The notes under the pieces: model-generated | Seen by the model: only the letters and a program-made list of their open reading frames with translations | The model's database searches: none | What the model was told of the DNA's origin: nothing | Shown: in pieces, positions 44,182 through 53,399 of the stretch | Layout: the number at the start of each line of letters is the position of its first letter | Numbering within the stretch: position 1 is the first letter of the stretch | Translations under genes and position numbers: made by a program | Source of the DNA: Caldilineaceae bacterium | GTDB taxonomy: Bacteria; Chloroflexota; Anaerolineae; Caldilineales; Caldilineaceae | Direction: 5' to 3' | Assembly (NCBI GenBank): GCA_020634815.1 | Contig: JACKBA010000033.1 | Coordinates: 1-64,000, forward strand | Length of the DNA stretch: 64,000 nt

Positions 44182-46671
44182 CTATCGAGCGATCAGCGGC
44201 TGAAACAACAGGTACGATCTGGCCATGCTGCGGTAGACCCCGCCCGCCATGTTTTGCGCAGCGGAAGCAGCGGATTGAGACGTCTGGTCACCAGCGGCAT
44301 TCAGCGCTCCGCCGGATGTGCCAATGTAGTAGACAACCCGGCCGCTCTCCACGCCGGCATCGAATGCGTCAATCGTGGCAACTGAGGCAATCCCGCTGCC
44401 GTATTCCCATGCGGTGGATAGATCCGCCGGGATGGATTTCAGGTAGCGCAGGCCGTCCATGGTCGCCGCATAGAGCCAATAGTCCATGCCCACACGGACG
44501 AATTTCAACGCCCAGACCGGGTAACCGACCCCACTCATGAGGGACCAGGTGGCACCGTTGTCATGCGACACAAAGACACCGGCATTGGGATTGTGATCCC
44601 CGGGCCCAAAATTCGGCCCGCCGAAGAGGAAAATCGAAGTGGAATCACGCGGGTCGACGGCGATTGGGCCGACACGTTCCACATCGGGAGCGGTGGGCAG
44701 GGCGAGCCAGGTTGCACCGCCATCCACGCTGCGCAGGAGGCCCGAATCGGTTCCGGCATAGGCGATGGCCGCGTCATTTGGGTCAAAGGTCAGGAAAGTG
44801 ATGCACTGGGTCCCTGCCGGCGTTGACCGTTGAGACCAGCTCTGGCCGCCATTGTTGCTGGCATAGATCAGCCCGGGGCCGGGCTGCCACCACAGCGCCG
44901 GTTTTACGCATACGCCAGCCAGCAAGTGAGATGGGGTTTCAGGGTCCGGCTCCAGCGCCAGGATTTTGGCTTCCTGTCCGGTGTAGGCAATGGGTAATAC
45001 AAGCGGGTATTCGGTGAAGTGCTTGCCGTGGTCGAGCGATACGCGCACGACAGGATTGGATGTGTACCCGCCATCGCCGAAATAGACTTTGCCGTTGGTG
45101 AAGGGGTCTGCGGCAAGCCCCATGCGATAGCCGCCCATGGGAATGTCCAGATTCCGCCAGCTTCGGCCGCCATCGACGGTATGTAGAATCCCGCGCGACT
45201 GCGTCGCCGCGTAGGCTTCATCGGCGTTGAAGGGGGAGACTGCCAGCGTGCCGGGCAGGTTGGCGCCCAGCCCGGTTGCCGCTTCCTGCCAGGTTGCCCC
45301 GCCATCTGAACTTTGATACAGGCTGACCGCCGTTGCGGCAAAGAGGGTGGTCGTTTGCTTGCTTGACGCGCCGGGGACGACCGCAAAGTCATGCGCTCCT
45401 TGGAGGCCGGCGCCAAGGGGAAGCCACGTCAGGCCGTCATCTTCGGAGGCATACCCCCCATCCACGCCTGCCCACAGCAATCCGGGGATCGTGTCGTGGT
45501 AAGTGACGCCGTTGACGGCCGATCCGGGGTTGACCTGAACCTCCGTCCACGTATCGCCGCCGTCGGTGCTGCGATAGGCGTACGCTGTCGCGCCGTTGTT
45601 GGAGTCGCCGGTCAGCGCCCAAAGCGTATGGTGTCCGCTGCCGCCCAGGGTGGGGGCGAAAAGCAGGCCGCCGATGAAGCTGGCATTGGGAAAGCTGATC
45701 GGGGCGCCCCAGCTTTGGCCGCCGTTGGTGGATGTGTAAACCTGCCCGCTGTCCGTGCCGATCACCCACTTCAAGTCGGGACTGGCCGGGTCAAACGCCA
45801 GGGCCGTGAGGTTCAGGCCGGAGGTGCTTGGGAGCACGCTGCTCCAGTTTTCGCCGCGGTCGGCCGAACGATACAGTCCGGCCAGGGGATCATCAGCTTG
45901 TCGATAGCTTTGAAAGGTGACGAACACGCGCTCGCGGTGGCCGGGTTGCGCGAATGGCCGCACGACCACCCCGCCGTTGGACTGCAACTCGGTAAACTCG
46001 GCAGGCACCTTGAGCGCCCAACTCTGGCCGTAATCCAGCGAGCGCACCATGCCCATGCCGCCGTCGCCGCCCAGGTAGAGGGCGGGCGGCTGTCCGAGCG
46101 ACGTGGGCACAATCTGGGTGCGGAAGGCGAACGGCTTGATCAACGAGAACTCCCACGAGTCACCGCCGTTACTGGTCTGAAACAACCCCGAGCGATTGGC
46201 CGACACATAGAGACGGGCGGCATCTTCGGGGTCCACGACGACATTCCACAGATCGCCGCCCCAAGGCCCGCTTGACGCCCAGCCTTCGACAGCCGCAGAG
46301 ACGGTGACTGCCGCCGGCAGGGTTGCGGTCATGCCGGCCGCGGTTCTCACACGCAGATCGTAGGTTCCCGGCTCAATTGACCAGGGCGCTACGGCGATGA
46401 TCTGCGTGTTCGTGACCGTCTCCAGCGCCAGGGGAATGTCGCCCAATGCCGCCGACGTGACCAACGCCAAATCAGTGCCGGAGATCGTTACCGGCACATT
46501 GACGCCGCTGGAAAATACGGCAGGCGAAATGGAAGTCAACCCGGGCGTGGCTGCAAGCGGTTCCGGTGGTTGGTAGGAGCCTTGACTGCCGGCGGCGTTG
46601 GCCGTTGAAGCCAATGCAAACACCGCCAAGATCGCAGGGGCGAAGAGCAAAAGCATCAAACGCGCTTTCAT
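44182..46671 (-). CDS. Secreted IPT plus BNR/sortilin-like repeat protein
   Basis: An 829-residue secreted protein. It has a signal peptide (~1-26, ASTANAAG end), an IPT/TIG domain (LTSISPAVFSSGVNVPVTISGT), and then some ten BNR/VPS10-type blades with SxDxGxxW signatures (for example SADRGENWSS, STNGGQSWG, SSDGGATWQ, SVDGGATWLAL). These predict a beta-propeller of the kind found in exo-glycan-binding or sialidase-like proteins. No sialidase catalytic set was seen. It ends in YLLFQPLIAR, a YLP-like tail. The ATG follows AAAGGTGG. Likely roles are adhesion or carbohydrate binding at the cell surface. Confidence 0.85.
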   Translation of the reverse strand: MKARLMLLLFAPAILAVFALASTANAAGSQGSYQPPEPLAATPGLTSISPAVFSSGVNVPVTISGTDLALVTSAALGDIPLALETVTNTQIIAVAPWSIEPGTYDLRVRTAAGMTATLPAAVTVSAAVEGWASSGPWGGDLWNVVVDPEDAARLYVSANRSGLFQTSNGGDSWEFSLIKPFAFRTQIVPTSLGQPPALYLGGDGGMGMVRSLDYGQSWALKVPAEFTELQSNGGVVVRPFAQPGHRERVFVTFQSYRQADDPLAGLYRSADRGENWSSVLPSTSGLNLTALAFDPASPDLKWVIGTDSGQVYTSTNGGQSWGAPISFPNASFIGGLLFAPTLGGSGHHTLWALTGDSNNGATAYAYRSTDGGDTWTEVQVNPGSAVNGVTYHDTIPGLLWAGVDGGYASEDDGLTWLPLGAGLQGAHDFAVVPGASSKQTTTLFAATAVSLYQSSDGGATWQEAATGLGANLPGTLAVSPFNADEAYAATQSRGILHTVDGGRSWRNLDIPMGGYRMGLAADPFTNGKVYFGDGGYTSNPVVRVSLDHGKHFTEYPLVLPIAYTGQEAKILALEPDPETPSHLLAGVCVKPALWWQPGPGLIYASNNGGQSWSQRSTPAGTQCITFLTFDPNDAAIAYAGTDSGLLRSVDGGATWLALPTAPDVERVGPIAVDPRDSTSIFLFGGPNFGPGDHNPNAGVFVSHDNGATWSLMSGVGYPVWALKFVRVGMDYWLYAATMDGLRYLKSIPADLSTAWEYGSGIASVATIDAFDAGVESGRVVYYIGTSGGALNAAGDQTSQSAASAAQNMAGGVYRSMARSYLLFQPLIAR

Positions 46672-46802
46672 TGCATCCACCTTTTGTGCCGGGATTGAGG
46701 ATATGGGCCAAGGTGTACGGCTTGAGCCGGCTGTACCCTTGCTCCTGATCGGAGAGTACACCCAGCGTGTTGTGCGCCCGTTGCATTTTCGGCGCCGGCA
46801 GC

Positions 46803-46950
46803 CGTAGCAGAATCTCTTTGTCACTCAGGCTATCGGGCCAGCCATTGGCGGCGCAAACCTCGGCAGCCAGCCAGGCCGGCCGTGCGTTGTAGCGGTTGGA
46901 CCGACTGCGCTTTTTTAGCCCAGCTTCGGGCAGGCCGGGCTGGTTGGAGA
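46803..46950 (-). pseudogene. Decayed tail of an MmeI-like DNA methyltransferase gene
   Basis: The minus strand contains LPEAGLKKRSRSNRYNARPAWLAA, then CAANGWPDSLSDKEILLRL, matching the C-terminal pattern of large MmeI/class IIL-type methyltransferases (LKKRTLTNLYNARPxWL...YGWPxxLSDEE). About 22 bp are missing relative to the second copy at 50315-50542, with several substitutions. Only the extreme C-terminus remains. It occupies the 330-bp gap between the IPT/BNR gene and the beta-lactamase-fold gene. Confidence 0.6.
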
Positions 46951-47004
46951 ACAGGGGAAGTAGGAGGATGTATGCGTCAACGAGCGGACGTATACAGGGG
47001 TGGT

Positions 47005-48189
47005 CTATTCGCCACCCAGAAGCGTTTTCATGACATCCATTGCAGCGAACGAAGCTGGGAATGATCCCTGCGCGGTGCCAGCGTCCATCCAATTGGCCAT
47101 GGTGAAGACGGCAAGAGCATCATCCGGCGCCACAAGCATCTGCGTGTTGATCCCGTCACCGTCCCCCATATGCCCGACAAGCCGGCACCCATCGTCGCTG
47201 CCAACGAACCAGCCAAGTCCATAGCGTTCGACAAGCGGCCCGTAGGTGGGGCCGAGCAGCCAGCCGCTCTCCGAGCGTGGCGCCCACATCGCTTCGAAAC
47301 TGTCCGGTTGCAGGAGACGCACGCCGTTCCGTTCACCGCCATTCTGTATGAACTGTCCCCACAGGACCATGTCCGCACAACTCGACCAGAGGTTGCCGGC
47401 TGACGCATCGCGGGCGTCGGTTGGCGGCGCTTGCGTGCGAAGCCGGCTCAGCTTGTAGCCGGTATAGAGGGTCACGCGCATTTCTGGATCGACATCGTCC
47501 GTCACAAAGGTAGAGTTCACCATGCCCAGTGGTGTCAACCACTCTGCCGCCATATACTCCTCAAAAGGCTGGCCCGTTACGGCCGCGACAATGGCTCCCA
47601 GTGCCGAATAGCCGTAACTACTGTAACGCCACCCGTCGTCGGGAGCGAATAGAAGCTCCATCTCGCCCAGATCGCGCACCGCTTGCTCGAGCGGATTTAG
47701 CGCAGGGTCGAGCGGCTTCGGCCAGTAGAGAGGCGAGTCCGGCAGCCCGCTACGGTGGCTCAAAAGCATGCGCACGGTGATCGCCTGATAGCGATCATCG
47801 GCCATGGTAAAGTAGGGCAGATAATCCGTTACCGGCGCATCCAGGTCGATCAAGCCCTGCTCTGCCAGGCGCATGACAGCCATCGCCACAAACGCCTTGG
47901 TAATCGACGCCTGTATGACGATTGACTGAGGTGTCATGGGACGGGCGGTATCCACATCTGCCAGGCCAAAGCCTTTGCTGTATGCGACCTGTCCATCCTT
48001 GACGACGCATACCTGGAAGCCGGGAATGGGGAAGTCGGTCATATAGGTTTGTACGATGGCGTCGATTGCCGCAGCCGTGGCGTCATCCAATACTGGCGCA
48101 GGCGGCGCCGGCGCCGTCACCGGCCGGCATGCGCTGAGGAGCAGCGCAATGGCAAAGAGCGGGATGGATAGACGAAGCGTGTACGCCAT
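47005..48189 (-). CDS. Serine beta-lactamase-fold lipoprotein (class C-like)
   Basis: A 394-residue lipoprotein with the lipobox LLSAC (Cys ~21). The mature part has the beta-lactamase/DD-peptidase fold: the catalytic SITK tetrad, the second motif region YSSYGYSALG (normally YxN, here YSS), and LVGHMGDGDG replacing HxG/KTG. PLGMVNSTF is also typical of this family (PF00144). Enzymes in it include esterases, peptidases and AmpC-like proteins. The altered YxN makes a true beta-lactamase unlikely, so an esterase or peptidase is more plausible. It faces away from a region of nested palindromes. Confidence 0.88.
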   Translation of the reverse strand: MAYTLRLSIPLFAIALLLSACRPVTAPAPPAPVLDDATAAAIDAIVQTYMTDFPIPGFQVCVVKDGQVAYSKGFGLADVDTARPMTPQSIVIQASITKAFVAMAVMRLAEQGLIDLDAPVTDYLPYFTMADDRYQAITVRMLLSHRSGLPDSPLYWPKPLDPALNPLEQAVRDLGEMELLFAPDDGWRYSSYGYSALGAIVAAVTGQPFEEYMAAEWLTPLGMVNSTFVTDDVDPEMRVTLYTGYKLSRLRTQAPPTDARDASAGNLWSSCADMVLWGQFIQNGGERNGVRLLQPDSFEAMWAPRSESGWLLGPTYGPLVERYGLGWFVGSDDGCRLVGHMGDGDGINTQMLVAPDDALAVFTMANWMDAGTAQGSFPASFAAMDVMKTLLGGE

Positions 48190-48481
48190 AATCGACCTTT
48201 CCTTTCGGTCGTTATCGACCGCAACAGATCTGACGGCGCATACCGGACGCTGCTTGAATCACCTGCCTGACTGGCAATTCGGGCGGCGGCTCTGGCCCAA
48301 TCGCACACAGGGGCAAGACAAATGGCGACAGGCGGACAAAAGAGTTGTCACTGCGAAACTGTCGCCACCCGCCCGGGACATCGCCTGAGCAGCCGGATTG
48401 GACACCGATATTATCGCGCACAGCAATGCAAAATTCGAGGGTCAAGTGGAGTGCTGGTCTACTTTACGGTTGGGGCGAACA

Positions 48482-48583
48482 CTACAACGGATTCGTGGAA
48501 ACAGCGGATTTTGCTCCTGCGCTGTACGGGATTGACTTGCGCTGCGGCGGAACTCATCCGTTCCTTCCACGAATCCGTTGTAG
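48482..48583. repeat. Long palindrome, 19-bp arms
   Basis: CTACAACGGATTCGTGGAA (48482-48500) and its exact reverse complement (48565-48583) enclose 64 bp. It sits just left of the 48655 palindrome. Outer sequences near 48465 and 48735 (CGGTTGGGGC and GCTCCAACCG) also look inverted, so the set may be one nested mobile element. Confidence 0.8.
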
Positions 48584-48654
48584 TACAGCCGTGCCCCCAA
48601 CTTGAATTGCGCCCGTGGGGTACCGGTGCCATTCAACGGGTAAGGGCGCGCAGT

Positions 48655-48720
48655 ACGTCCCCGGCACTGTGCACAAGGAGTTTTGTCATTCCGTATGCCG
48701 CTGCACAGTGCCGGGGACGT
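48655..48720. repeat. ACGTCCCCGGCAC palindromic element
   Basis: Perfect 19-bp arms, starting ACGTCCCCGGCACTGTGCA and ending with its reverse complement, enclose a 28-nt loop, 66 bp in all. The same arms and loop length occur at 62660-62725, and a variant with other inner arm bases occurs at 53400-53469. Confidence 0.88.
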
Positions 48721-48792
48721 TGTCTGCTCCAACCGTGAAATCGACCTGTGGTGCAACATCCAGCGTGCGATGGGCGGCGCCCTGGCAGCCTA

Positions 48793-49905
48793 TCACAGGG
48801 TCAGCCCTCGACGTTGCCTGGCTGCCCTCACGCTGGCCGATGTCGCATCGACGACGAACGGCACCGCAGCGTCGGGATAGGGGGCGACGCTGCTGACGTT
48901 GATCTCGCAGAGCACGTAGGTGTCTTGGCCCTGCGCATCCTTCGGCCCGAGCAGAAAGTCGCAGTCCCACAAGATGGGCAGCGATGCCCGTTCGATGGTC
49001 AGCAAGCGCTGGACGGCGGGAATCCACTCGTCCTCCAGCTTCCGTTTCACGGCCTGGAATTCGGGTGTGGATGGCGGATGATAGTAGCGGGGCCCCGGCT
49101 GCGGCGCTTCCGCGGGGGACGCACCGGCCGGCGCCGGATAGAGCGCATTCACCGCCTGGTGGCCAAATCCGGCGACTTGATCGTGCACGAGGTAGCAGCG
49201 GATCATCCCTTCGGCAAGGCGATCTTGATACGCCTGGTCGATCATGCGGCCGTCCACGGCTTGGAAGTACGCTGCGCAGCGCTCGCAAAAGGCGCCGAGC
49301 GTTATTGCCTCTTCGACGGCGCCCCGCTTCGCATGGCGCGCGCGAATCACCGTCTCCAATCCCGGCACAGAACCGCTGCCGCCCGCAGCGGCTGCCGGCG
49401 CTTGCGGCAGAGAGAGAAGCCAGACGCCATTGCCGCCGTTGCCACGATTCTGCTTGAGCACGCGCGCCTGTCCTGTTGCCAGGCGCACCGGCAGCTCACG
49501 CCGCATCTGATCCAGGCTCAGGTAGAGATGCGTGTCGCAGCCCCAGCCAACGTCACGGGTGCGAAACAGGACCTCTTTGGTGCCAAGCTGCAAAATGACG
49601 TCGGGATGGGTGCTGACGAAGATTTCGGCCCGCGCCACTTCACGCAGCATGGCATCCAGAATGGTGCGATCATGGCCGTTTTCGATGGGGTTGACCCACA
49701 CCAGCACGCCATCGCAACGCAGGAGTTGCTGCCGGACTTCGTCATGAAAGGCATCGTCATAGACGGCCGGTTCGACGTGCGCCCCTGCCGCGGCAAAGGC
49801 CCGGAACAAATCGGCGAAGCGGTTGTTCTCGGCGGTCGCGTTCCGCCTCGTCTCCTCATCACCTGGATAGAGTATCGCCACGCGCACTGCATTAGATTGA
49901 CTCAT
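48793..49905 (-). CDS. Cj0069-like ATP-grasp-type protein
   Basis: A 370-residue cytosolic protein. The start MSQSNAVRVAILYPGDEETR, the GVLVWVNPIENGHDRT stretch, VLKQNRGNGGNGVW (an ATP-grasp-like loop) and ILWDCDFLLGPKD...YVLCEINVSSVAPYP (metal-binding end of ATP-grasp enzymes) indicate the Cj0069 family. This family has no known reaction, though the fold suggests ATP-dependent carboxylate-amine ligation. The start at 49905 has AGGGGG upstream. The gene has no operon partner and lies between two repeat-rich gaps. Confidence 0.8.
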   Translation of the reverse strand: MSQSNAVRVAILYPGDEETRRNATAENNRFADLFRAFAAAGAHVEPAVYDDAFHDEVRQQLLRCDGVLVWVNPIENGHDRTILDAMLREVARAEIFVSTHPDVILQLGTKEVLFRTRDVGWGCDTHLYLSLDQMRRELPVRLATGQARVLKQNRGNGGNGVWLLSLPQAPAAAAGGSGSVPGLETVIRARHAKRGAVEEAITLGAFCERCAAYFQAVDGRMIDQAYQDRLAEGMIRCYLVHDQVAGFGHQAVNALYPAPAGASPAEAPQPGPRYYHPPSTPEFQAVKRKLEDEWIPAVQRLLTIERASLPILWDCDFLLGPKDAQGQDTYVLCEINVSSVAPYPDAAVPFVVDATSASVRAARQRRGLTL

Positions 49906-49955
49906 GAAACGCCCCCTGTCTCTCGAACGAGCAAGCTCTGTTGGTGCCCTAGAGT

Positions 49956-50285
49956 CCGTTTGGAAATTCAGTAATTCACGATTTTGCCGCACACAAAGGC
50001 ACAAAGTCACGAAGTTGAAGATGTCGCTCTTTGTGTTCTTAGCGGCTTGGTGTGAGGCCGTGAACTACTGAAATTCGCAATCTTGACGCAGAGACGCAAA
50101 GGCGCAGAGAAAAACGCAGAGAAAAGCCCTGTATCGTTGCCGCGTACCCTCTGCGAGCCTCTGCATCGCTGCGTCGAATCCGGTGATTTCCAAACGGCCG
50201 CTTAGGTGGTCGCAATCCCCCAGTGGTGTGTCAATCGTCATTCTGCGGCCCGACAAACCAGGTTTCTCGCAGAAACCTGGTTTGT
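49956..50285. repeat. Nested inverted repeats and hairpin
   Basis: CCGTTTGGAAAT (49956-49967) and ATTTCCAAACGG (50186-50197) bracket CACAAAG- and GCAGAG-type words. Next to them, ACAAACCAGGTTTCT and its reverse complement (50253-50267, 50271-50285) form a perfect 15-bp hairpin with a 3-nt loop, itself flanked by shorter inverted sequences. This region has no gene. Confidence 0.75.
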
Positions 50286-50314
50286 GAAGCGAAAGACTCA
50301 CGATTGACGGGCCG

Positions 50315-50542
50315 CTAGGGTTTGTGTGCGGTTTGACCTGCCCGTTCCAGATTCAGCGCCAGCAACCGCGCCAGAACCTCCTCGTCGCTCAGGTCGTCGG
50401 GCCAGCCGTAGGCGGCGCAGACCGCGCCATCCAGCGTGCGATGGGCGGCAGCCAGCCAGGCCGGCCGTGCGTTGTAGAGGTTGGTCAGCGTGCGCTTCTT
50501 CAGCTCGGCTTCGGCCAGGCCGGGCGGGTTAAGCCAACAACG
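50315..50542 (-). pseudogene. C-terminal remnant of an MmeI-like methyltransferase
   Basis: The minus strand encodes, in one open frame to a TAG at 50315, NPPGLAEAELKKRTLTNLY followed by NARPAWLAAAHRTLDGAV, CAAYGWPDDLSDEEVLARLL and LALNLERAGQ. This is the conserved C-terminus of MmeI-type class I DNA methyltransferases. Nothing of the catalytic domains precedes it, so it is a gene stump. It lies directly after the restriction enzyme gene and may be debris from a displaced restriction-modification system. Confidence 0.75.
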
Positions 50543-50584
50543 AAAGGAGGTCGTGAGATGCTAGTATTGGGCACAGGCATCGCG

Positions 50585-51541
50585 CTAGCGATCGATAGAT
50601 GCGTCTCGCACTTGGTCGATCCATCTTGTCAAGTCTTCCAAGCGATGCGCCCAATAGAGCGTCAGCCCTCGATCTTGTGCATTCAGCAGGTTGTGGAGTT
50701 TGTAAACGCCGCTGAGCACGGCGACAGGTACGATGTTGCGCTGGCCAAAGTCCTTGAGCCACTCCTCTGCCTTGGCAGCAGCGTCGTTGTTGAGGCGCTT
50801 GACAGAGTTGATCGATGAGTTTGAGACTTTGCACTCGATAGCCATGATGCGTGAATCCCAAAGACCAACGACAAAATCGGCTTTGCGGGTGCCGAGCATC
50901 ACCTCGTTACAGAACTCACCGGGGGATGGCGCCTGGATCAAGGTGTCGATGGTGTTCCCTGGGATGGTGACGAGGTGCAATCCATGATCGAGCAAGACTT
51001 GACGCACCGTCGACTCCTGGGCCTGTTTTCCTTCATTTCGGCGTTGCGTTGCCACGCGCTGGGTGGAGATCAGTGCGGTTGAGGCAACAACGGCTGCATG
51101 CCGCTCTTCTGGCGTCGGCTCGCGTTGTTCCCTATGCCACGGGAAGCGACGAGGATCAATGACGGCCTGAATAGTCTGCACCAGTCTTGCCGCAAGCTCG
51201 GGCTGTGTCGCCAGAATGCGTGGTGACAACGAAGTAGCTTCGATAAGGACTTTCAGATCGTCTTCAGAGATTGGTGGGGCCGCCAGATAGCGCAACGCGT
51301 CGAGCATGCCCGGCACCTGGAGCAAGTCCGCAATCTCGGCTTGCAGAGTGGTGAGATTGCCAGTTGACCGCAATAGGGCATCGATGACTTCTTCTGCACT
51401 GTCGTATGCTGCGATATAGGATGCAAGAGGTTCTTGTAGACGCTCGTCTCGAAAGCCCTGGATGGCGCTTGCGAGATCGGTTTCCAAATCTTCTGCGCTC
51501 CACAGGTTGCGTTCGACTAGCCTGGTGTTGCCTTTGCTCAT
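50585..51541 (-). CDS. XamI-family type II restriction endonuclease
   Basis: A 318-residue protein with XamI-family pattern. A helical start (WSAEDLETDLASAIQGFRDER), QRVATQRRNEGKQAQES and a PD-(D/E)xK-type site (DFVVGLWDSRIMAIECKVSNS, with D, E and K spaced as expected) are visible, followed by the helix-rich end. XamI cuts GTCGAC. The gene overlaps the methylase gene by 4 nt (ATGA), typical of type II pairs in which the methylase is made first. Specificity is inferred by family and should be tested. Confidence 0.85.
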   Translation of the reverse strand: MSKGNTRLVERNLWSAEDLETDLASAIQGFRDERLQEPLASYIAAYDSAEEVIDALLRSTGNLTTLQAEIADLLQVPGMLDALRYLAAPPISEDDLKVLIEATSLSPRILATQPELAARLVQTIQAVIDPRRFPWHREQREPTPEERHAAVVASTALISTQRVATQRRNEGKQAQESTVRQVLLDHGLHLVTIPGNTIDTLIQAPSPGEFCNEVMLGTRKADFVVGLWDSRIMAIECKVSNSSINSVKRLNNDAAAKAEEWLKDFGQRNIVPVAVLSGVYKLHNLLNAQDRGLTLYWAHRLEDLTRWIDQVRDASIDR

Positions 51542-53196
51542 AACAGCAATTCCTCTACTGCATCGGGTTGAGCAAGCACGTCAGGATGAGGGATGAGCAG
51601 GCGCTCCATCTCGCGTGGCTCAAATTTGGTCAATCCACCGGCATAGGTCCTGCCGCCATCAAGTGATGCACTGCGGCTTAGAAATTTCGCAAGTGTCCTC
51701 AGCACGTCATCAGGCAAAGCGTCGCGTGGGTAAAGACCGTGCGCAATGTTGATGTGGCGCGCCTGCGCTGCATTGTATACAAAAAGCGGCGGACGTCGGG
51801 CCATATAAGTTGCGAGAATGGGTGCTGGCGCATGGAGCCGGACTGACCACCACGGCTTGCGATGCTGTGCAATGTAGCCTTGATCGGCGCCTCTGGTTAC
51901 GGCAAGACGCAGAAATCGCTGAATACGCTGCTGATCCGGTGCCGTGAAGTGCTCGAATGTGGCCGGAAGGTCAATGACCAGTTTCAAGTGATGCACCTCG
52001 TGGAGGATACCGCCACTCTGAAACAACTCCTGTGCACGAGTGATAGTCGAAAAGAGAACTTCACCCGGGAGGTCGACATGACCAGCTCGTGTCACCCACA
52101 CCTTGTTGGCGCCTGTAACCTGGCCGCGATGGACGCGGCATAGTTCGCCCAATTCGACAAAGCCAGCAGGGCGTGCGGCACGAGGCTGGCTCAGCACGGA
52201 CCAACGCTGGGCGCCTGTCAGTTGATGGCGCGGAATGAGGCTGCCTCTGGAAAGCGCCCCAAGATCCTCCAGATGCTCTACTTGCCGGACTGTAACTTGT
52301 GCTGTTACAGGCGATCCCGCAAACCCAGTAATGACCGCAGTCGTTGCAGTGCCAGGAAACGGCTGCAACTTGGGGTCGATAATCTGCAATGTCAGGGCCG
52401 ATAACGGGTGCGTGAGCAGTTTGCGAACCAGTTCACCATAATTGACATCTAGCCATTCAGATGACGTGATGAAGATACCAAGGTCGCCAGGCCGTGCAAG
52501 GAGAGCCGTTTGCAGAAAGAAGTGTACGTGCAGTCCGGCCAACTGACTGGCATGCAACCCAAGGCTTTTGGCGGCTGACACCAACCACTCTTTGCGTGCG
52601 GGGACAATATCGTGGTGGCGTACATAGGGGGGGTTCCCAATGAAGAGAGTCGGGCCGTCAATCGGTTCAAGTGCAACGTCACGATAGTCTATCAGCATCA
52701 CCGTTGCGCGGCTGGCAAGCTCATGGACGGCGAGATTGGCACGTGCCAGGATTGCAGCAATAGGGTCAGTCTCGATCGCTATTATGGTGGCGTGGGGGAA
52801 TCGCTTCCCGGCGGCCACGGAGAATCGTCCCGAACCACAGCCTGGATCGACGACCCGCTGAGGCGTGACCTGCTCGGCGGCCCATGCCGTCATGGCTTCG
52901 ACGAACTGCGCAGGCGTATAGGTTGCTCCGTGCGGGCGACGTTCGGCTGGCGATCTTAGCTGGCAATAGATGTCACCCAGCGGGTCGGCGCCAGCCAATA
53001 TTTGAGACTTGATCGCATTGACGAACGCTGCGCTGGGTAGCGGTAGACTTGCCGTGAGTCGCTTTTCATCGGCGGACCATCCGGTCACCTGTTCGGCCCC
53101 AAGGCCCACAGCCACCGCAACAAGTTCTGATACCGTGTCTATGGTTTGGTAGGCCGTAGACAATTCTGGGAAAAGCGCAAGGGTCTGAAGCGTCAT
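51538..53196 (-). CDS. N6-adenine DNA methyltransferase of XamI-type system
   Basis: A 552-residue gamma-type adenine methyltransferase. Motif I is VDPGCGSGRFSVAAG, IAIETDPIAAILARANL is the motif II region, and motif IV is NPPYVRHHD. The C-terminal half is the target-recognition domain with a TaqI-like arrangement. It should methylate the site recognised by the overlapping XamI-like endonuclease. The -10 lies only 9 nt before its ATG, with no ribosome-binding site. This could give early, constitutive methylase expression from a leaderless or near-leaderless mRNA. Confidence 0.92.
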   Translation of the reverse strand: MTLQTLALFPELSTAYQTIDTVSELVAVAVGLGAEQVTGWSADEKRLTASLPLPSAAFVNAIKSQILAGADPLGDIYCQLRSPAERRPHGATYTPAQFVEAMTAWAAEQVTPQRVVDPGCGSGRFSVAAGKRFPHATIIAIETDPIAAILARANLAVHELASRATVMLIDYRDVALEPIDGPTLFIGNPPYVRHHDIVPARKEWLVSAAKSLGLHASQLAGLHVHFFLQTALLARPGDLGIFITSSEWLDVNYGELVRKLLTHPLSALTLQIIDPKLQPFPGTATTAVITGFAGSPVTAQVTVRQVEHLEDLGALSRGSLIPRHQLTGAQRWSVLSQPRAARPAGFVELGELCRVHRGQVTGANKVWVTRAGHVDLPGEVLFSTITRAQELFQSGGILHEVHHLKLVIDLPATFEHFTAPDQQRIQRFLRLAVTRGADQGYIAQHRKPWWSVRLHAPAPILATYMARRPPLFVYNAAQARHINIAHGLYPRDALPDDVLRTLAKFLSRSASLDGGRTYAGGLTKFEPREMERLLIPHPDVLAQPDAVEELLL

Positions 53197-53205
53197 AGTC
53201 TCGGG

Positions 53206-53214
53206 ATTGTACCA
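53206..53214 (-). promoter_or_regulatory. Extended -10 of the methylase gene
   Basis: On the minus strand TG-G-TACAAT ends 9 nt before the ATG at 53196. There is no recognisable -35 hexamer and no Shine-Dalgarno. Transcription would start 2-3 nt upstream of the start codon. Confidence 0.5.
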
Positions 53215-53399
53215 CAGGTTGGCGTCGCCATCCGGCTTTCTTTATGCGAGTTCGGGAGTCATGGCGTTGCTTTCGCGTTGCCGGCTGGGGCAGATGCGGG
53301 ACACATCCGTCAGGCATGGACAGGCGTTGATTGTAGACCGCGCAAAACAGGTATGGCAAATGAAGGCAGATTACGCCCCCGGCACGCCGCCCTGGCAAA

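Noticed and set aside
47005..48189. True class C beta-lactamase (ampC)
   Set aside because: The fold and SxxK are present, but the YxN motif is changed to YSS and the KTG position reads HMG, which fits esterase or peptidase members better.
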